Below are positions 1 through 12,348 of a DNA stretch of 64,000 nt, in pieces. Below the pieces are notes generated by a model. It was not told the origin of the DNA, ran no database searches, and worked only from the letters and a program-made list of their open reading frames with translations. A program made the position numbers and the translations under genes. Each line of letters begins with the position of its first letter. The first letter of the stretch is position 1. Origin of the DNA: Rostratula benghalensis (lineage: Eukaryota; Chordata; Aves; Charadriiformes; Rostratulidae); NCBI GenBank assembly GCA_013399305.1, contig VXAI01000087.1, forward strand, positions 2,856,276-2,920,275, given 5' to 3'.

Positions 1-141
1 NNNNNNNNNNNNNNNNNNNNNNNNNNNNNNNNNNNNNNNNNNNNNNNNNNNNNNNNNNNNNNNNNNNNNNNNNNNNNNNNNNNNNNNNNNNNNNNNNNNN
101 NNNNNNNNNNNNNNNNNNNNNNNNNNNNNNNNNNNNNNNNN
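1..141. other. Assembly gap (run of N)
   Basis: All bases are N. The gap directly abuts a polypurine pentanucleotide array, so the array probably extends into it and the true length is unknown. Confidence 0.99.
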
Positions 142-236
142 AGAAGAGAAGAGAAGAGAAGAGAAGAGAAGAGAAGAGAAGAGAAGAGAAGAGAAGAGAA
201 GAGAAGAGAAGAGAAGAGAAGAGAAGAGAAGAGAAG
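142..236 (+). repeat. (GAAGA)n pentanucleotide microsatellite
   Basis: About 19 near-perfect units of a 5-base purine-only motif. The array begins at the edge of the assembly gap and ends in non-repeat DNA at about 237. It is purine-only on the + strand, so it could adopt triplex structure. Its true length is hidden by the gap. Confidence 0.97.
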
Positions 237-667
237 GAAAAACATCTTAGCTCTGTTGGATGATAGGAAATACTCTTGAACACCCCTGCCTTGTTATTGC
301 TGAGCTGCACTGGAGGTGCTAGAGTTAGAGCAACGTTACTCAATCCCACAAGAGCCAAGTGGATCAATTCACTGTTTCCACAGCTGCAGGGTATTAAATG
401 CTGACTGCACACAATTCTGTGATCATCACACTGTGTTTAGCATACACCAAGTCAAGTGTTAGATCAACTACTGGCAAACGACATCTTTTTACTCTAGGCT
501 GTTGGACACCAATGAATACACATCCTTTTGCTTTCCTGTCTGCCCATCAACCGTAAGTGCCTCTTACTGACCATTTCTAACCTCTTTTAGACTTCTCTCT
601 GTCATACACATATAAACACAGTTGCACGCACATTAAAGGTAATTTCCTCTTTGGAAGCCTTGATAAG

Positions 668-720
668 TTTTTGTGGGGTTTTTTGTTTGGTTGGGTTTTT
701 TTGCTTTTTTTTTTTTTCCC
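668..720 (+). repeat. T/G-rich low-complexity tract
   Basis: Runs of T separated by short G runs, ending in a long T run and then C's. It is one of many A/C or G/T tracts in this window. Confidence 0.85.
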
Positions 721-765
721 CCTAAAGTTTTCTCCCCTGAAACCTTCCAAATGTGATCAGCAGTA

Positions 766-859
766 AGGGTAAAGGAAAATGCTTAGGCAGAAATCCTGTC
801 TTCTAAACAGTCAGGGTAAAGGAAAATGCTTAGAAAGAAATTCTGTCTTCTAAACAGTC
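766..859 (+). repeat. Tandem duplication, 2 x 47 bp
   Basis: Copies at 766-812 and 813-859 are adjacent with no spacer. They align without gaps and differ at three positions by eye (44/47 identical). Both begin with AGGGTAAAGG and end with CTAAACAGTC. This looks like a simple local duplication event. Confidence 0.95.
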
Positions 860-2300
860 ATTAATGAATAACGGAGCAAGGGATTGGTACACATTTTTAA
901 CCATTCTGTCTGGCTGAGAAATTGCTGAAGAGTTATGCTGAGTTTTAGGTGTCTTTTCCCTTTATTATAAACTGCTAAAGGGGCCAAAAGCCATCCTTGC
1001 AATTATTAGCAACAATTCAGGTTGTTCATTTGATACCCAATTACTTTGACACTCAGGAAACCCATTCTGGGTTTGAACTTCATTCTGGGCAGTTCAGTGT
1101 GAAAAGCTGACAAAGAATGTAAAGAAAAGTTGGGATAGTGGTTATCCAGCTGTGTTCCAAGCTTTATAACGCCATGTGAAAATACCTGCTGCACTGGGAT
1201 CAGGGCTGAATATCCTGAGCTTTTTTTTCTTTCTGTGTTCTTGAATATACTGACAATGGAGCATGCAGTCGACTGTATGCAGCTCACATTTTTTTTCAGT
1301 TAAATATTTGCTTAAAATGATTTCACTGTTTTCCGTGATCCTTCCCTTAAAGGATTTCTGGGAAGCAGCACGGAGGACAGTGGGGCACTTTCGTGGCTTG
1401 CTGCTAGTGCACCACTGGACTAGTGGAACTACAGGGTAATTTGCCCATATTGAAATCACTACAAAAAAACTCACTTGGTATGTGATTTCATTTACTCTTT
1501 AAAAACTTGAGAGCATGGTCAAATTACCTTTGTTTACCACTTAGTTTTCTCTTTCAGTATCAATAAAGTGTTTTAATCTGTAAAAATAAAAAGGCAATCC
1601 TTAGAACAAAATCAGAGTAGAAGTTACCCACAAAGGGAGCTCCTGTGACTCTATTTAAGTGTATTCACGTTTTATGGTCCTCACGGAGGGCATTTGTTTA
1701 AATGAAGAAATATGTTCTAGTACGAGAAAGGAATTTAAATGAGGGACATCTATACTTGACCGTTTGGGGAATCTACATGAAGTTCATAAGTTCTTGGGGG
1801 AGTATTCATATCACAAAATCATCAATGTATATAGAAGCTGCTGCAACTGTCAGTATTGTGGCACCTGTATCACAGATCAAGGAAGACCAGAGTGGTTAAT
1901 TATAGCCACCATCTGACTGCATGAGCAAGATATGCACTAGGAAAGATGACCATTTTGAACAAATACACTGGCAGGAAAAGAAATTTTCTTAGGGAAAGAT
2001 GGACATAGAAGAATGTAGCTAAGTGAAACAATTGCAAATTTTTGTCAGAAGTGAAGATGACAAGGCCATTGAGAAAGCAGTCTGACTGCAAGATAAACCA
2101 AGGTGAAACACACAACCCATAAAGATGCATAACAGCTTTAATGACACGTAATGGTGTGAAAAGAAGTTAACAACTGGAGAAGTAGAAATAATATGGCTAA
2201 CTGACTCTACACTAAACTGAGCAGCCTGGAACTTTGAGGAATGAGTCTGAGAAATTTGTGTAGAAATTACTATATTACCTATCTAACATTTTTTGGTTTA

Positions 2301-2825
2301 GAATCATAAATCATAGAACGGTTAGAGTTGGAAGGGACCTTAAAGATCATTCAGTTTCAACCCCCCTCCCATGGGCAGGGACCTCCCACCAGACCAGATT
2401 GCTCAAAGCTCCATCCTGCCTGGTCTTAGAACTCTTCCAGGGAAAGGACATCCGCAACTTCTTTGGGCAACCTGTTCCAGTGCCTCACCACCCTCACAGG
2501 AAAGAATTTCTTTTTAGTATCTAATCTAAATCTCCCTTCTTTCAATTTAAAACCATTACCCCTTGACCTCCACTTCCTCACACAGAGTCCCTCTCCAGCT
2601 CTCCTGTAGGCTCCCTTCAGATACTGGAAGGCTGCTGTTAGGTCTCTCTGGAGCCTTCTCTTCTCCAGGCTGAACAGCCCCAGTTGTTATATTTCTGTGC
2701 TGAGGACTCCAGAGCTGGACACAATACTCCATGTGGGATGGCATGAGAGCAGAGTGGAGGGGTAGAATCACCTCCTGCAACCTGCTGGCCACACTTCTTT
2801 TGAGGCAGCCCAGGATGCGGTGTGT
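2301..2825 (-). mobile_element. CR1 LINE fragment (3' part), minus strand
   Basis: Read on the minus strand, this is the 3' end of a CR1 retroposon: the C-terminal part of the reverse-transcriptase reading frame followed by the short 3' UTR. The CR1 3' signature lies at the low-coordinate end, where GTTGGAAGGGACCTT follows a degenerate octamer copy at 2301-2320. A minus-strand frame at 2556-2792 keeps the CR1 ORF2 pattern 'EVILPLHSALMPSHMEYC' and then loses frame. The element is 5'-truncated, as is usual for CR1, and is an inactive relic. Confidence 0.93.
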
Positions 2826-5800
2826 TTTAGGTGGAAATACATTGTTTTAGGCTCTTGTGTGATATGTGTGTATGAGGAAATCTGTCTGTCTTATGCCCTT
2901 GGGTATTCAGATGGAAAAGCCATAAAGGTGCCTAGTTCTGGGAATGGTTTGTTCAGCTGCTTTGGCGGTCTCAGGGAAAGGAGGATATGTTTTGCAATGT
3001 GCTTGTATCTCCGGTGGTAAGATCACAAATCCATTTCTACAGAGGGCTCAGAGACAAGCCATTCACAGAATGGTTGTCAGAGGGAACAGTAGCAGAATGT
3101 GCACAGACCAAGGGAAACATAAGGGCAACCAAGATATGGTAAAGGGGGAGCCATACATACAACCGCTATGAAGTACAGGTTTTGTCCTGTCTGTGTGTGG
3201 AAAAGTGTAGCTTACTTCTAGTTGTCAAGAAAAAAAAGACAGAAATTGGATTGGGAGAAATAGACAAGTAAGGATATTGACAGTGCTTAAAGGGATGAGT
3301 GTGATAAGACACAGAGACAGTCATAGATATTTCAGTGCTGCGGGAGCTAGAAAAATTCCCTTTTTACTAAACAGAATGCCTACCAGGGGGCATTTGGGGG
3401 TGCGTTCCTCTGGACCTCTGGAAACTGCATAACAGACTCTATGGACTGGTGTCTTACATATTTGATGTTTCAGTATCCCCAACTTTGTCAATCAGGACTT
3501 CATAAATTGGTTGACAAGTCAGTACTCGGGCAGTATTTCAGAAATAATGTCTCATAGTGCCCTTTGAATAGTTGGAACTTATGTCCTCCACTTCTGAATG
3601 AGGAAGATCTCAAGGAGAGATTTTTACAACTTAGTAGGCGTCTCTACTAAGTGAGTTGGATTCAGCTGCCTGTGGGAATAGATTTCCATTCACTCAAAAC
3701 CCATTGTGGGGCCAGGGTCAATTCTCAAAAGTGTTGGCTCAGATTTCCCTAGGAAAAGAACGGAAGAAAGAACTGCTTGAATCAATGGTTATGTCTGCAT
3801 TCCTGCTAATGGATCAGACTTTATTACTCAGTGCCAGGAAGCCATCCCTGTCACTCAATTTGAGCTGGATAGCAAATTGCACCCAGCAACCCTTTGCCCC
3901 ATGTCAGGTATATGTATATGTTCATATATGCAGCAATAATACCTGTGCTGTGACTATGGCTGTAGATAAATCCTTAAGATGTTACACACAGCTCTCTGTA
4001 AATTTGGCCTCTCTAACTGCCATTTCTCAGTGATACAAAAAATATAATATTATCAAGGTTTGTATGATAATANATGATAATAATAAAAAATTTAAAAAAA
4101 ATAAAATAAGCAACTCATTTGTTCTCTTATAGAATTGAATCATATAACTGCTCTACTCTTATATACGTGCTTTTAAAATAATAAACCTGATTTTTGTACT
4201 TTTTGAAACTTCTGAAAGTTCATGGTTGACATCCATCCCCTGTACACAAGAAAATAAAACTCACTGACCATTATTATCAATGTAGACTTTAAGTAAGAGA
4301 AAAATAAATAGAGGATGTACAATAGCTTTGCCTTTGTGAAAGTAAATTTATGAGTGAATTCATACGTTTGTCTCGACGATAAATTCTGAAAAGCCCCGAT
4401 GCTACAACTTATTTTTTTTTAAAATGACATTTAAAAGGTATTAGAGATCAACATACTGGGGTTCAATAGACATAATTTGAGTTCATCATGCAGTTTTTTA
4501 ATTAATTAAGACCTTTATTTGGATTGCTATGACGTATTGCACAGAACTTTTGTGCTATATGTATACATATGGCCTACATATATGACCCTTGAGATTTTAA
4601 TAGAAACATACTTCTGACATGGTATTCCATTAAGCAGCTGCAGTGTAGAAAGTTCCATAGTCCTTCTCAGTTCTGTGGAAATGTTTCATAGGGATTGATT
4701 GCATTAATACTGTGTGTGTATAAATGAACTTAAACTATTTATGAATAGAAGTTTTATCTAGAGTCTGTTTCTTGGTTTGATATCAGTGTAACTGAGAGCA
4801 GAATGTATCCCATTAATAAACAGAAATTGATAAAAGCATGACAGCATTTAATTTTAAAATCTGACTTCAAGGTACTTCTCTCTTGTAATTACCACAGAAT
4901 ATTAGGAATACTATGCATGAACTACATTTGTGTATTATGTTGTACATAATTTCTTACCCTGTCACATACTATCTTTAAATTCACTTTTTTTTTTTTAATA
5001 ATAAAATCTCCCAACAAAACACCATCAACCAATGAAACAAAGCCTGATTGACTGCTGCAGGATTTTTCAAATTAGCATTGTGTAGTAACTTTTGCTTCAG
5101 TTGTCTTTTCACACGCACTCCCACGAGGGAAAGAAAATAAATCTGCCCTTTGCCACACTTGTAGAATTGTTATTCCATAAGGAGGGATGATCACAACACA
5201 GCTGATCAAACCAGTCCTTCTGGTTTCTCTCAAAATGTAACTGCAGTGATGCTTATTTTAAAAATGGGTTTCTCATCCTTTCCCTCTTACAAATCTTAGG
5301 CTATCTGAGTCCTGTAATGAAATGCATTTTACATTAGATACACCATCTAAACAATTCTTGGAGCGGAGAGAGATCTCAGCACTTCCAGTCCTAATTAACC
5401 TGTGGGTTTCCTCTTGTGGTCTGACTTGGGCCTATTAAATCTTGTATTTCTTGCTGCAAAGTGGCATAAGTTCTATGGGAGACATGGAAAGTGTCTTTCT
5501 CCTCCAGAAAATTCTATCCCAGTACGTAGGGAAAGCTGCTGGGAGGTGGATGCAGTAGATTTTAATTCCCTGAAGCTGAAGCAAAAATCCAGTTCATTCT
5601 TCAAGCCCTTAAAGAAAAGGGATTTTGCAGCACAAAGAATTCCTCGGGTGATCTTTTAGAAAAATGTGCATTTTTAGAAGCCTCTACCCCACTAACACCT
5701 ATGAAGATGGCTTTGATAGAAAAATTCCTCATTTCTGCATTCCAGTGGGATGGAGGCAGAAGAGATGGTGGTATGTTATGTGCCTACATTGTGGAATGTC

Positions 5801-7671
5801 AGGGATTTAACAACTTTAGTGCCTAATGTGAACATATAACAAATTTATAGGCTGCCAGTTACAGGAATGTTTAGGAAGAAGGTGATGGGGGCAACTGGAA
5901 ATCATTTATGAAAGGAGCCTGAAGTTAGATAACATAAAATACACTTATGCCCGGCTATTAAATACTTATGAGACTTTAATTTATGCTAGTAGATTCATGT
6001 CAGAGCACAGACAGAGCTCTACGCTGAAAAAATGATCAGCCATATTGTTAAAATGCTAGTACACTCTCTGGCAGAATATCACTCTGTTCCAAATAGTGTG
6101 CTCAAAAATAATTCTCAGGCATGCATTGGAAATTAGCACAGAGTGGGAATCATTCCCAATAGGCAGTTTGAATGTTGTTAGCTTGTTTTTGATGGCAAGA
6201 GAGCTTAATAGTAAGAACGTGCCAGTTGGCTTCAGTGTCAAAGCAAGCCCTGGGCTCTGTTTAGTTTGCTAGTGTAGATATAGTCATACTGGTTCTAACA
6301 ACTAAATCTAACCTGAACCTTATTGTATTTTGCAGGTTAGGTGAAGGCTGATTTGGGATGCTGCCCCTTGTGATTTGGAATTGATCTTGCAAACTCCTAT
6401 TCATACAAATTATTGTAACTCAAAGAGTTCCCCTGACGTTAACAAGCTGCCTATAAAGTCAGGACAAATGTTTGTGAGTGAGGTTTTGCAGGATCAGCAC
6501 GCGGTGGGACAGGTGGAAAATAGGAAGGTAGAATCTGCTCCCTGTGCAGTGGGGCATTACCCTTCCAGGGAAAATGAAAACCTAAACACCAAAGCAATCT
6601 GTCTCACCTTCGGGTTGTATGTCCACTCATCAGTTGATGCCGTGGCCTTTCCTCAAATCAGTAGTAGTCACTTTATTCCTATCCTCTTGTATTAGCAGGT
6701 GGTGCAAAACTCTCCTAAAAATGCTGCCTTATGGTAAGAATAAGTGCATTATTCCTCACTGTGCAGTAGTTATATGACTGGTGTGGTTTTTTTTTTTCTT
6801 TTTATCCTTTCATCTTCAGTGACTTTCTCACATTGTTGTCTATTTCTCCTATTTTCCTTGAAGAAAAAAGGAGCATTATGTGCTATCTGTACTTGTCTTA
6901 AATATTAAAACCCAAGAAACAAGGTGCTATTAATTATTTAGAAAAGGAAATTACCAGTTATTATTATTATGCTAAATGCCAGTTATGGTTATTGTGCTAA
7001 TGTCAAGAAGCCGAGTGAGGAAATGGAAGATGAAGTTTCCCATGTAGTTTGAGCTGCACAAATATAAAGAAAAAAAGCTCTACAATTTTCCTTGGCTACT
7101 ACACTCTGGATCAGGTGAGACTGAATGTAGTGGGGAAGGGAGCAATTCCTTCCTGGAGAAGAGGCCTGTGCTCAGCTCAGGAATGTTCTAAAGTGAAGAG
7201 TGTGCTAAATGGGCTCAAAATTTTGGATGACCCAGCATCCTGCCCTTGTGACCTCACTGAACTACTCACCCTGCAAAACCAACAGCACCCAGTTCCTCCA
7301 CAGATACTTTCAGAATGAAACTTGCTGGAGGAAATTCTTGGAGGAGGCTTCCTTTCTTACAAATTTGTTACATTCTTCAGCCAGTACTAACATTTTTCTT
7401 GCTAAAATAAATCAACTTTTCCAAATTAATTGATTTCCATATCTAAAATCACAGCTTCTATTTTCTTCAACTCATTTGTCACAACCTCCTTCTGCCCCCG
7501 CTTTTCTCTCCTCAGAGGACCTTGCCAATTTCTTTTAAAAGGAGATAAAATGTGTGTCTCTTCGCTTTCTTTGATTCTTTTTTTTTTTTTTTCCCCTTCT
7601 CACCCTCTCATATTTCTCCAATGTTGAGATGAGGAGGCTTTTCATTCTGTTCTTCTCTAACTCCATGAAGT
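2826..7671. other. Unique AT-rich non-coding DNA
   Basis: No gene or mobile element recognised. The longest frame is 125 codons at 3656-4033 on the plus strand; it lacks any domain I recognise and is probably chance. An 8-bp-stem hairpin lies at 3629-3652, with arms ACTTAGTA and TACTAAGT. An AT-rich stretch at 4036-4110 carries one ambiguous base at 4073. Poly-T runs occur near 4985, 6787 and 7579. Confidence 0.65.
4036..4110. repeat. AT-rich low-complexity stretch with one ambiguous base
   Basis: Nearly all A/T, with ATGATAATA-like units and A runs. The single N at 4073 marks an unresolved base in a slippage-prone stretch. Confidence 0.85.
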
Positions 7672-8183
7672 TGGAGGAGAGGGAGCTGGACATGTTTAGT
7701 CTAGAGAAGAGGAGGCTGAGGGGAGACCTCATTGCCCTCTACAACTAACTGAAAGGAGGGTGTAGAGAGGTGGGTGCTGGCCTCTTCTCCCAAGTGAATA
7801 AAGACAGGACCAGAGGAAATGGTCTGAAGTTGCAGCAGGGAAGGTTTAGGTTAGATACAAGGAAGAATTATTTAACTGAGAGGGTGGTCAGGCACTGGAA
7901 CAGCCTGCCGAGGGAGGTGGTTGAGTCACCATCCCTGGAGGTATTTAAGACTTGTAGATGTGGCACTTCAGGGCATGCTCTAGTGCTCTAGTGCTTAAGA
8001 TTTTGAGTGTGGTGGTTGTTGCTATGGTGGGTTTTTTTTTTTTTTGTGTAGTAGTGTTGTGGGTGCATGTGGTGGTGGGTTTTTTGTTTGGTTTTAGGTG
8101 TTGTTTTTTTTTTTTTTTTTTTACAGCTGGACTCAATGATCTCAAAACTTTCTTCCAACCCTGAAGATTCTGTGATTCTGTGA
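7672..8183 (+). mobile_element. CR1 LINE fragment with expanded G/T tract, plus strand
   Basis: This is a 5'-truncated CR1 3' end. The translated stretch at about 7770-7950 keeps the C-terminal ORF2 pattern '[22 protein letters not shown]' (degenerate but clear) through '[22 protein letters not shown]'. The 3' end has GGACTCAATGATCTCAA, TTCCAACCCT and then two ATTCTGTG octamers at about 8167-8183. About 100 bp of T/G-rich sequence (8005-8122) interrupts the element between its coding end and its terminal signature. Confidence 0.95.
8005..8122 (+). repeat. T/G-rich expansion inside CR1
   Basis: Contains only T and G over most of its length, with two long T runs (about 8032-8045 and 8103-8122). 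It lies in the variable 3' UTR spacer of the surrounding CR1, where other copies in this window carry only a short T run. Confidence 0.85.
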
Positions 8184-11100
8184 AGCAAACCCCAAAGTGG
8201 AAACAAAAGTGCTCAAACATGCCCTTGCATTTGCTTCAGTCTTCTTTTCCCCTTCACTTGGGATTTTTTAGTGAAAAGCCAATTTAATTTCTTATTTCCA
8301 TCAAAAATATGTTCAGGTGTGGCTGCCGTGCACTGCAGTCTATAAAAGCTCTATTAACTTTTTAATTTCTGATGGCAAATAGTAGAACCAATATTCCAAC
8401 CTCTTTCCCTGCTCTGGCTGCTATCAGCAGTCAACCATCTTCAACGCTGCCATGAGTTTATTCTTGAAACAATGTTCTCTTTTGCTATGGTGATTCTGTC
8501 CTCTCTTAAGTCTCTGCTGCTGTGTCCTGTATACACTCCTCTTCAACCTTTCTTCTCCTCTCTGTGGATGTTCCATGTGGTCCCTTCTTCTTCCTTTTCA
8601 ATTTATGGGTAATTTTATCCATACCAATTCAACCTGCCACTTCATAATAAAGCAATCTCTCTCTAAGGAAATATTTTTGAACTGTTTCTCTAGTATTTAT
8701 TCATGAATATCTAGTCACCTCATCTGACACAGCACAGCTAAACATATATTGTAAGGAAGACTTGAAGAGTTTTTGCTCTTCCTTTCTAAATCTCTACACA
8801 GGGAGAACTAGCCATGTCCATCAGTTAACACACCAACATCAAATATTCTCTTTTGGTCTAAATTACGTTTAAATAGTGTGTCTTCCTTTTGTGCAATATG
8901 TTTAAGATACAGTTTTTCCTCATCCCTACTCCCCATAATATAATCCTCTGGGATGGTATTTCTCTGATTTCAAGCACCTATAAGCAGTAGAGGCATCTGC
9001 ATCTGTGCTCTCCGTTTGGATTCCTTCTTAGTCAGTGCAGAAAAATAGTTACTTATGAAGCAGAATTTTTACTAAAATAGACAACCAATCAAACAATATT
9101 TTTATTTTTATTCCCCCCAAAAGTTCCTATATCTCTTGAAAGACTAGCTCATATGTAAATATTCATTCTGCAGATGTCTAAAATTAGTTGAAATCAATCC
9201 TATCGCCTTTTCCCTTTCTCTCTTTAGCATTGCAATTTCTTTCCTTTTGATCCAAAATTACTTTCCTTTGATCCAAAGCAAACTATCTCCACTTAGGGTG
9301 CACTTCAAAATAGTGACCCAGGTTCATTCCTAATCGTACATCCCTTAACTATCTATGCTCTTCATCTGAAATCAAATTTATGGTACTTATCTTGCTCACA
9401 GCATTTCATCTCTCATTGACTGGTCAGACTGACAGCCACAAACTGTTGTCTATGGCTGTAACTCCATATTGTTCACTTAGGATATTTTTGAACAAACATC
9501 TATAGTTCCTCCCAGTTTGTCCTCCATTTTTAAGGAAATATTCCCACAAACATCTGCAATACTGTAGAAATTAGCTTTTTCCAAAACCCCACCAGATATC
9601 TTTTTTTCCTGTGATGCTTATAAGAAATTTGTCGAGTGCTTGGCTTCTGGTACACTGAGGCCCCTGATCTGGATGTTCAACTACAATTTTATTTCTTTTC
9701 TTCCTCAGATTGTCTCATTCTGCAATAAAAATTAATATTTTTGAGCAAGGACTGTTTTCAATCGGTGTTTGCACAGTGCTTAGCACTAAGACACCTTAGA
9801 CTATGACTAGATCTCTTAACTGCTAGGAAAATTTAAAGAAATAATAACAACAACATGAGATATTCTTGTAACTAAAATAGTCTTTAATTATCTCTAAAAC
9901 TCCAGTGAACATAATCTACCCTTTCTTTGTTACTTTGAAAATTTACCATGAGTAAAATTTTTATGGTGCCTCAGTGGGAGAAAATATTATTATTAATCAG
10001 TAATTATAACCATATATACTACTCAATTCTTTTAGGGTAAGAAGAACAAACCTTCATTTTAGAATGAATTTTGCAGCCATCTCTATTGAGAATGGCAAGC
10101 TATTTACAGCAATTCAGGAGCCTTCCTACCAGATAGCTTGGGAGTGACAGGACTGGAATATATGTTAATTTTTAGGTCACAAGGAGAAAAATGTACAGAA
10201 AATATATTTTCCAGTCAGCTATAGTGTTCCGAGGCTGTAGACTTTGATTGTCATATATTTGCTTTGTTTGTTTAAGTTTTTAATTTTTATAAGGTTAGAT
10301 ATCAGTATTGCTGTGGATTTGCTTCATATTTGCATAGGCTCCTCACTGAATTAATTGAGTATAGTTAAGGCTGATTTTTAAAAAAAAACAACAAAAAACA
10401 GATGAGTGGTATTGTGTACTATCAGATTAACTAAGGAAGATATTACACCGCTGTTGATATTTCTAGTGCATTTAATATTTTTAAGGATTTATTTTGTTTT
10501 GTCCTTTAATCTGTATCATGAATAATTCCATTACTGATAGATACCACTAAATTAAAAGTTATGCACGTAGTGTTATTGCTTTTATCATCAATTGTCAGGA
10601 GGATACTTAACTAGTTATTTTCCTTTTCCCTTTATTTATATAATCTCCAGGCACATACATAAACAAAGAAACTCTTCTGTCAAGTTTATATAACCTAGGA
10701 TGCAGAAAACTGTCACTTTATTTCATTAAGTTCAGATCCATCTCATAGAGCTGAGACGTGAATTTTCAGTGACTGAGTGCAGTCAGCAGCAAGAACATCA
10801 TACACTAGCCTAGAGAGCAAGTGAACATTTTTAATATGTATTTATTTCCATAAAATGTAAGTGCTGATCATCTGATTTCATTAAAATTATGGCATATTAC
10901 ACTTAGGATCTGTATTTGCATATTTTTTGGAATCTGAAGTATTAGTTTTTGAAGTGCCATTTTAGGCAATTTTTGCAGAGTGACAGATACAGATTTTCAT
11001 TAGGATCACAGCAACTGTTGCCTAAGATTTGAACTCTAGAGAACAAGCCCTACTAGAACTACATAAAAATACGTTAAATTACTATCTGGATTGTGGAGGC

Positions 11101-12019
11101 ATGAACTTCACAAGAAAAAAACCAAACCAAACCAACAAACCTAATGAAGATATTCAAGATTATGACCCCTTAAGGTATAGGTGGTTTGTTGTTTGTTTTT
11201 TTTAAACAAAAAAATAACAAAGACTTAAAAAATATCTGAAATTGACAAATAACAACATGGGGAAAAAAAGATCAGGAAACATTTTGTCTTGTTTTGATTT
11301 GATTGCACACTTGTAGAAAGAAAAAATCATCTTAGTAGGATAGAAAAAAAATCACCTGAAATACTAGTGAGATTATGCTACACGCTACTTTCTAAACTTG
11401 TAAAACTCTGTTTTTCACTCAACGATATGACTTTTTATTCCTGGCCACATTCATACATTCTCATTAGTCTCATGATCCAGGTTCATAGTTCTGTCTCAAG
11501 GGAGACCTCCACTCATGTTTTCTCTGCCCTCTGTTTTCAAATGGGGAAATGAGCGTAATTGATAGCTGTGCTTAGTTCTCTTTGAAGCTCCTGAGTACAG
11601 AACCTTGTGGAAAAAAAAGAAAAAAAAAAAAAAATTGGTTTGTATGATTATGGGGGAAAGGAGACTGCAGAAGGACAAAGGAGGAAGGAAAGCTGGAAGA
11701 TGAGGAAAAATGGAAGAAAATCATGAGGGAACTGTAGCTGAAGATAGAATGCAATATAGTATCAGATTGCTAGAACAGACGGACAGAAGTATGAGTGAAT
11801 TCCAAAAGTTGCTTCCTCCAGAGATCTTCTGTCACAGATGCTGCTACTGCTGCTGCAGAATAGGATTTAAAGATCCATCAAAAGCCTGCTGTTGTCCTGG
11901 TGGGAAAATAAATAGTTCATCCTATTGCTCATCTAAACCAAAGTTACCCTGTAAAGGCTTAGAAGGTTGGGAAAACTGGGACCCACAAAGGTTTCTCTTC
12001 ATTCTCTTGCTCAATCATT

Positions 12020-12055
12020 TCTCTGTCTCTCTCCTCTCTCTGTCTCTCTCTTTAG
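12020..12055 (+). repeat. CT-rich (CTCTGT-type) low-complexity tract
   Basis: Irregular CTCTCTGTCTCTC sequence about 35 bp long, followed by an AT-rich run at about 12070-12105. Confidence 0.85.
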
Positions 12056-12321
12056 AACTATAAAAGCAGAAAATATGTATAATTATATATCATATATATA
12101 CAAACCACATAATATGACTTTATATATTTCTGTACGAATAGGTATAGATAGGTAAAAGGATGTGTGGGTGTAGGAGTGTGAATATATAGACACGCACATA
12201 CATATTGATGTATGTATGTATAATATCCATGCATATTCTTCTTAAGCCTGACTGAAGTCAGGAAAAATCTTATTTAGGAGCTGGCTGAATTCCATACAGT
12301 AACCTCATACATGTATGTATG

Positions 12322-12348
12322 TATGAATGTACACGTTGTACATTCATA
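12322..12348. repeat. Inverted repeat, 11-bp perfect stem
   Basis: Arm TATGAATGTAC (12322-12332), 5-base loop, then its exact reverse complement (12338-12348). It lies in a TATG-rich stretch, so chance or slippage is the simplest explanation. Confidence 0.85.

Larger units (their letters stand above)
237..2300. other. Unique non-coding DNA
   Basis: AT-rich sequence with no recognisable gene or mobile element. The longest frame is 110 codons on the minus strand (1142-1474), with no motif I recognise. It contains a G/T-rich tract at 668-720 and a 47-bp tandem duplication at 766-859. Confidence 0.7.

Noticed and set aside
3656..4033. 125-codon plus-strand frame
   Set aside because: No signal, domain or exon boundary recognised, and the composition is like that of neighbouring DNA. 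A protein search would settle it.
11710..12063. 117-codon frame with a Cys-rich middle (HRCCYCCCRIGF)
   Set aside because: It matches no zinc-binding or secreted family I know. The cysteines come from a GCTGCTACTGCTGCTGC-like stretch, and the C-terminus is translated CT-rich repeat. Probably chance.
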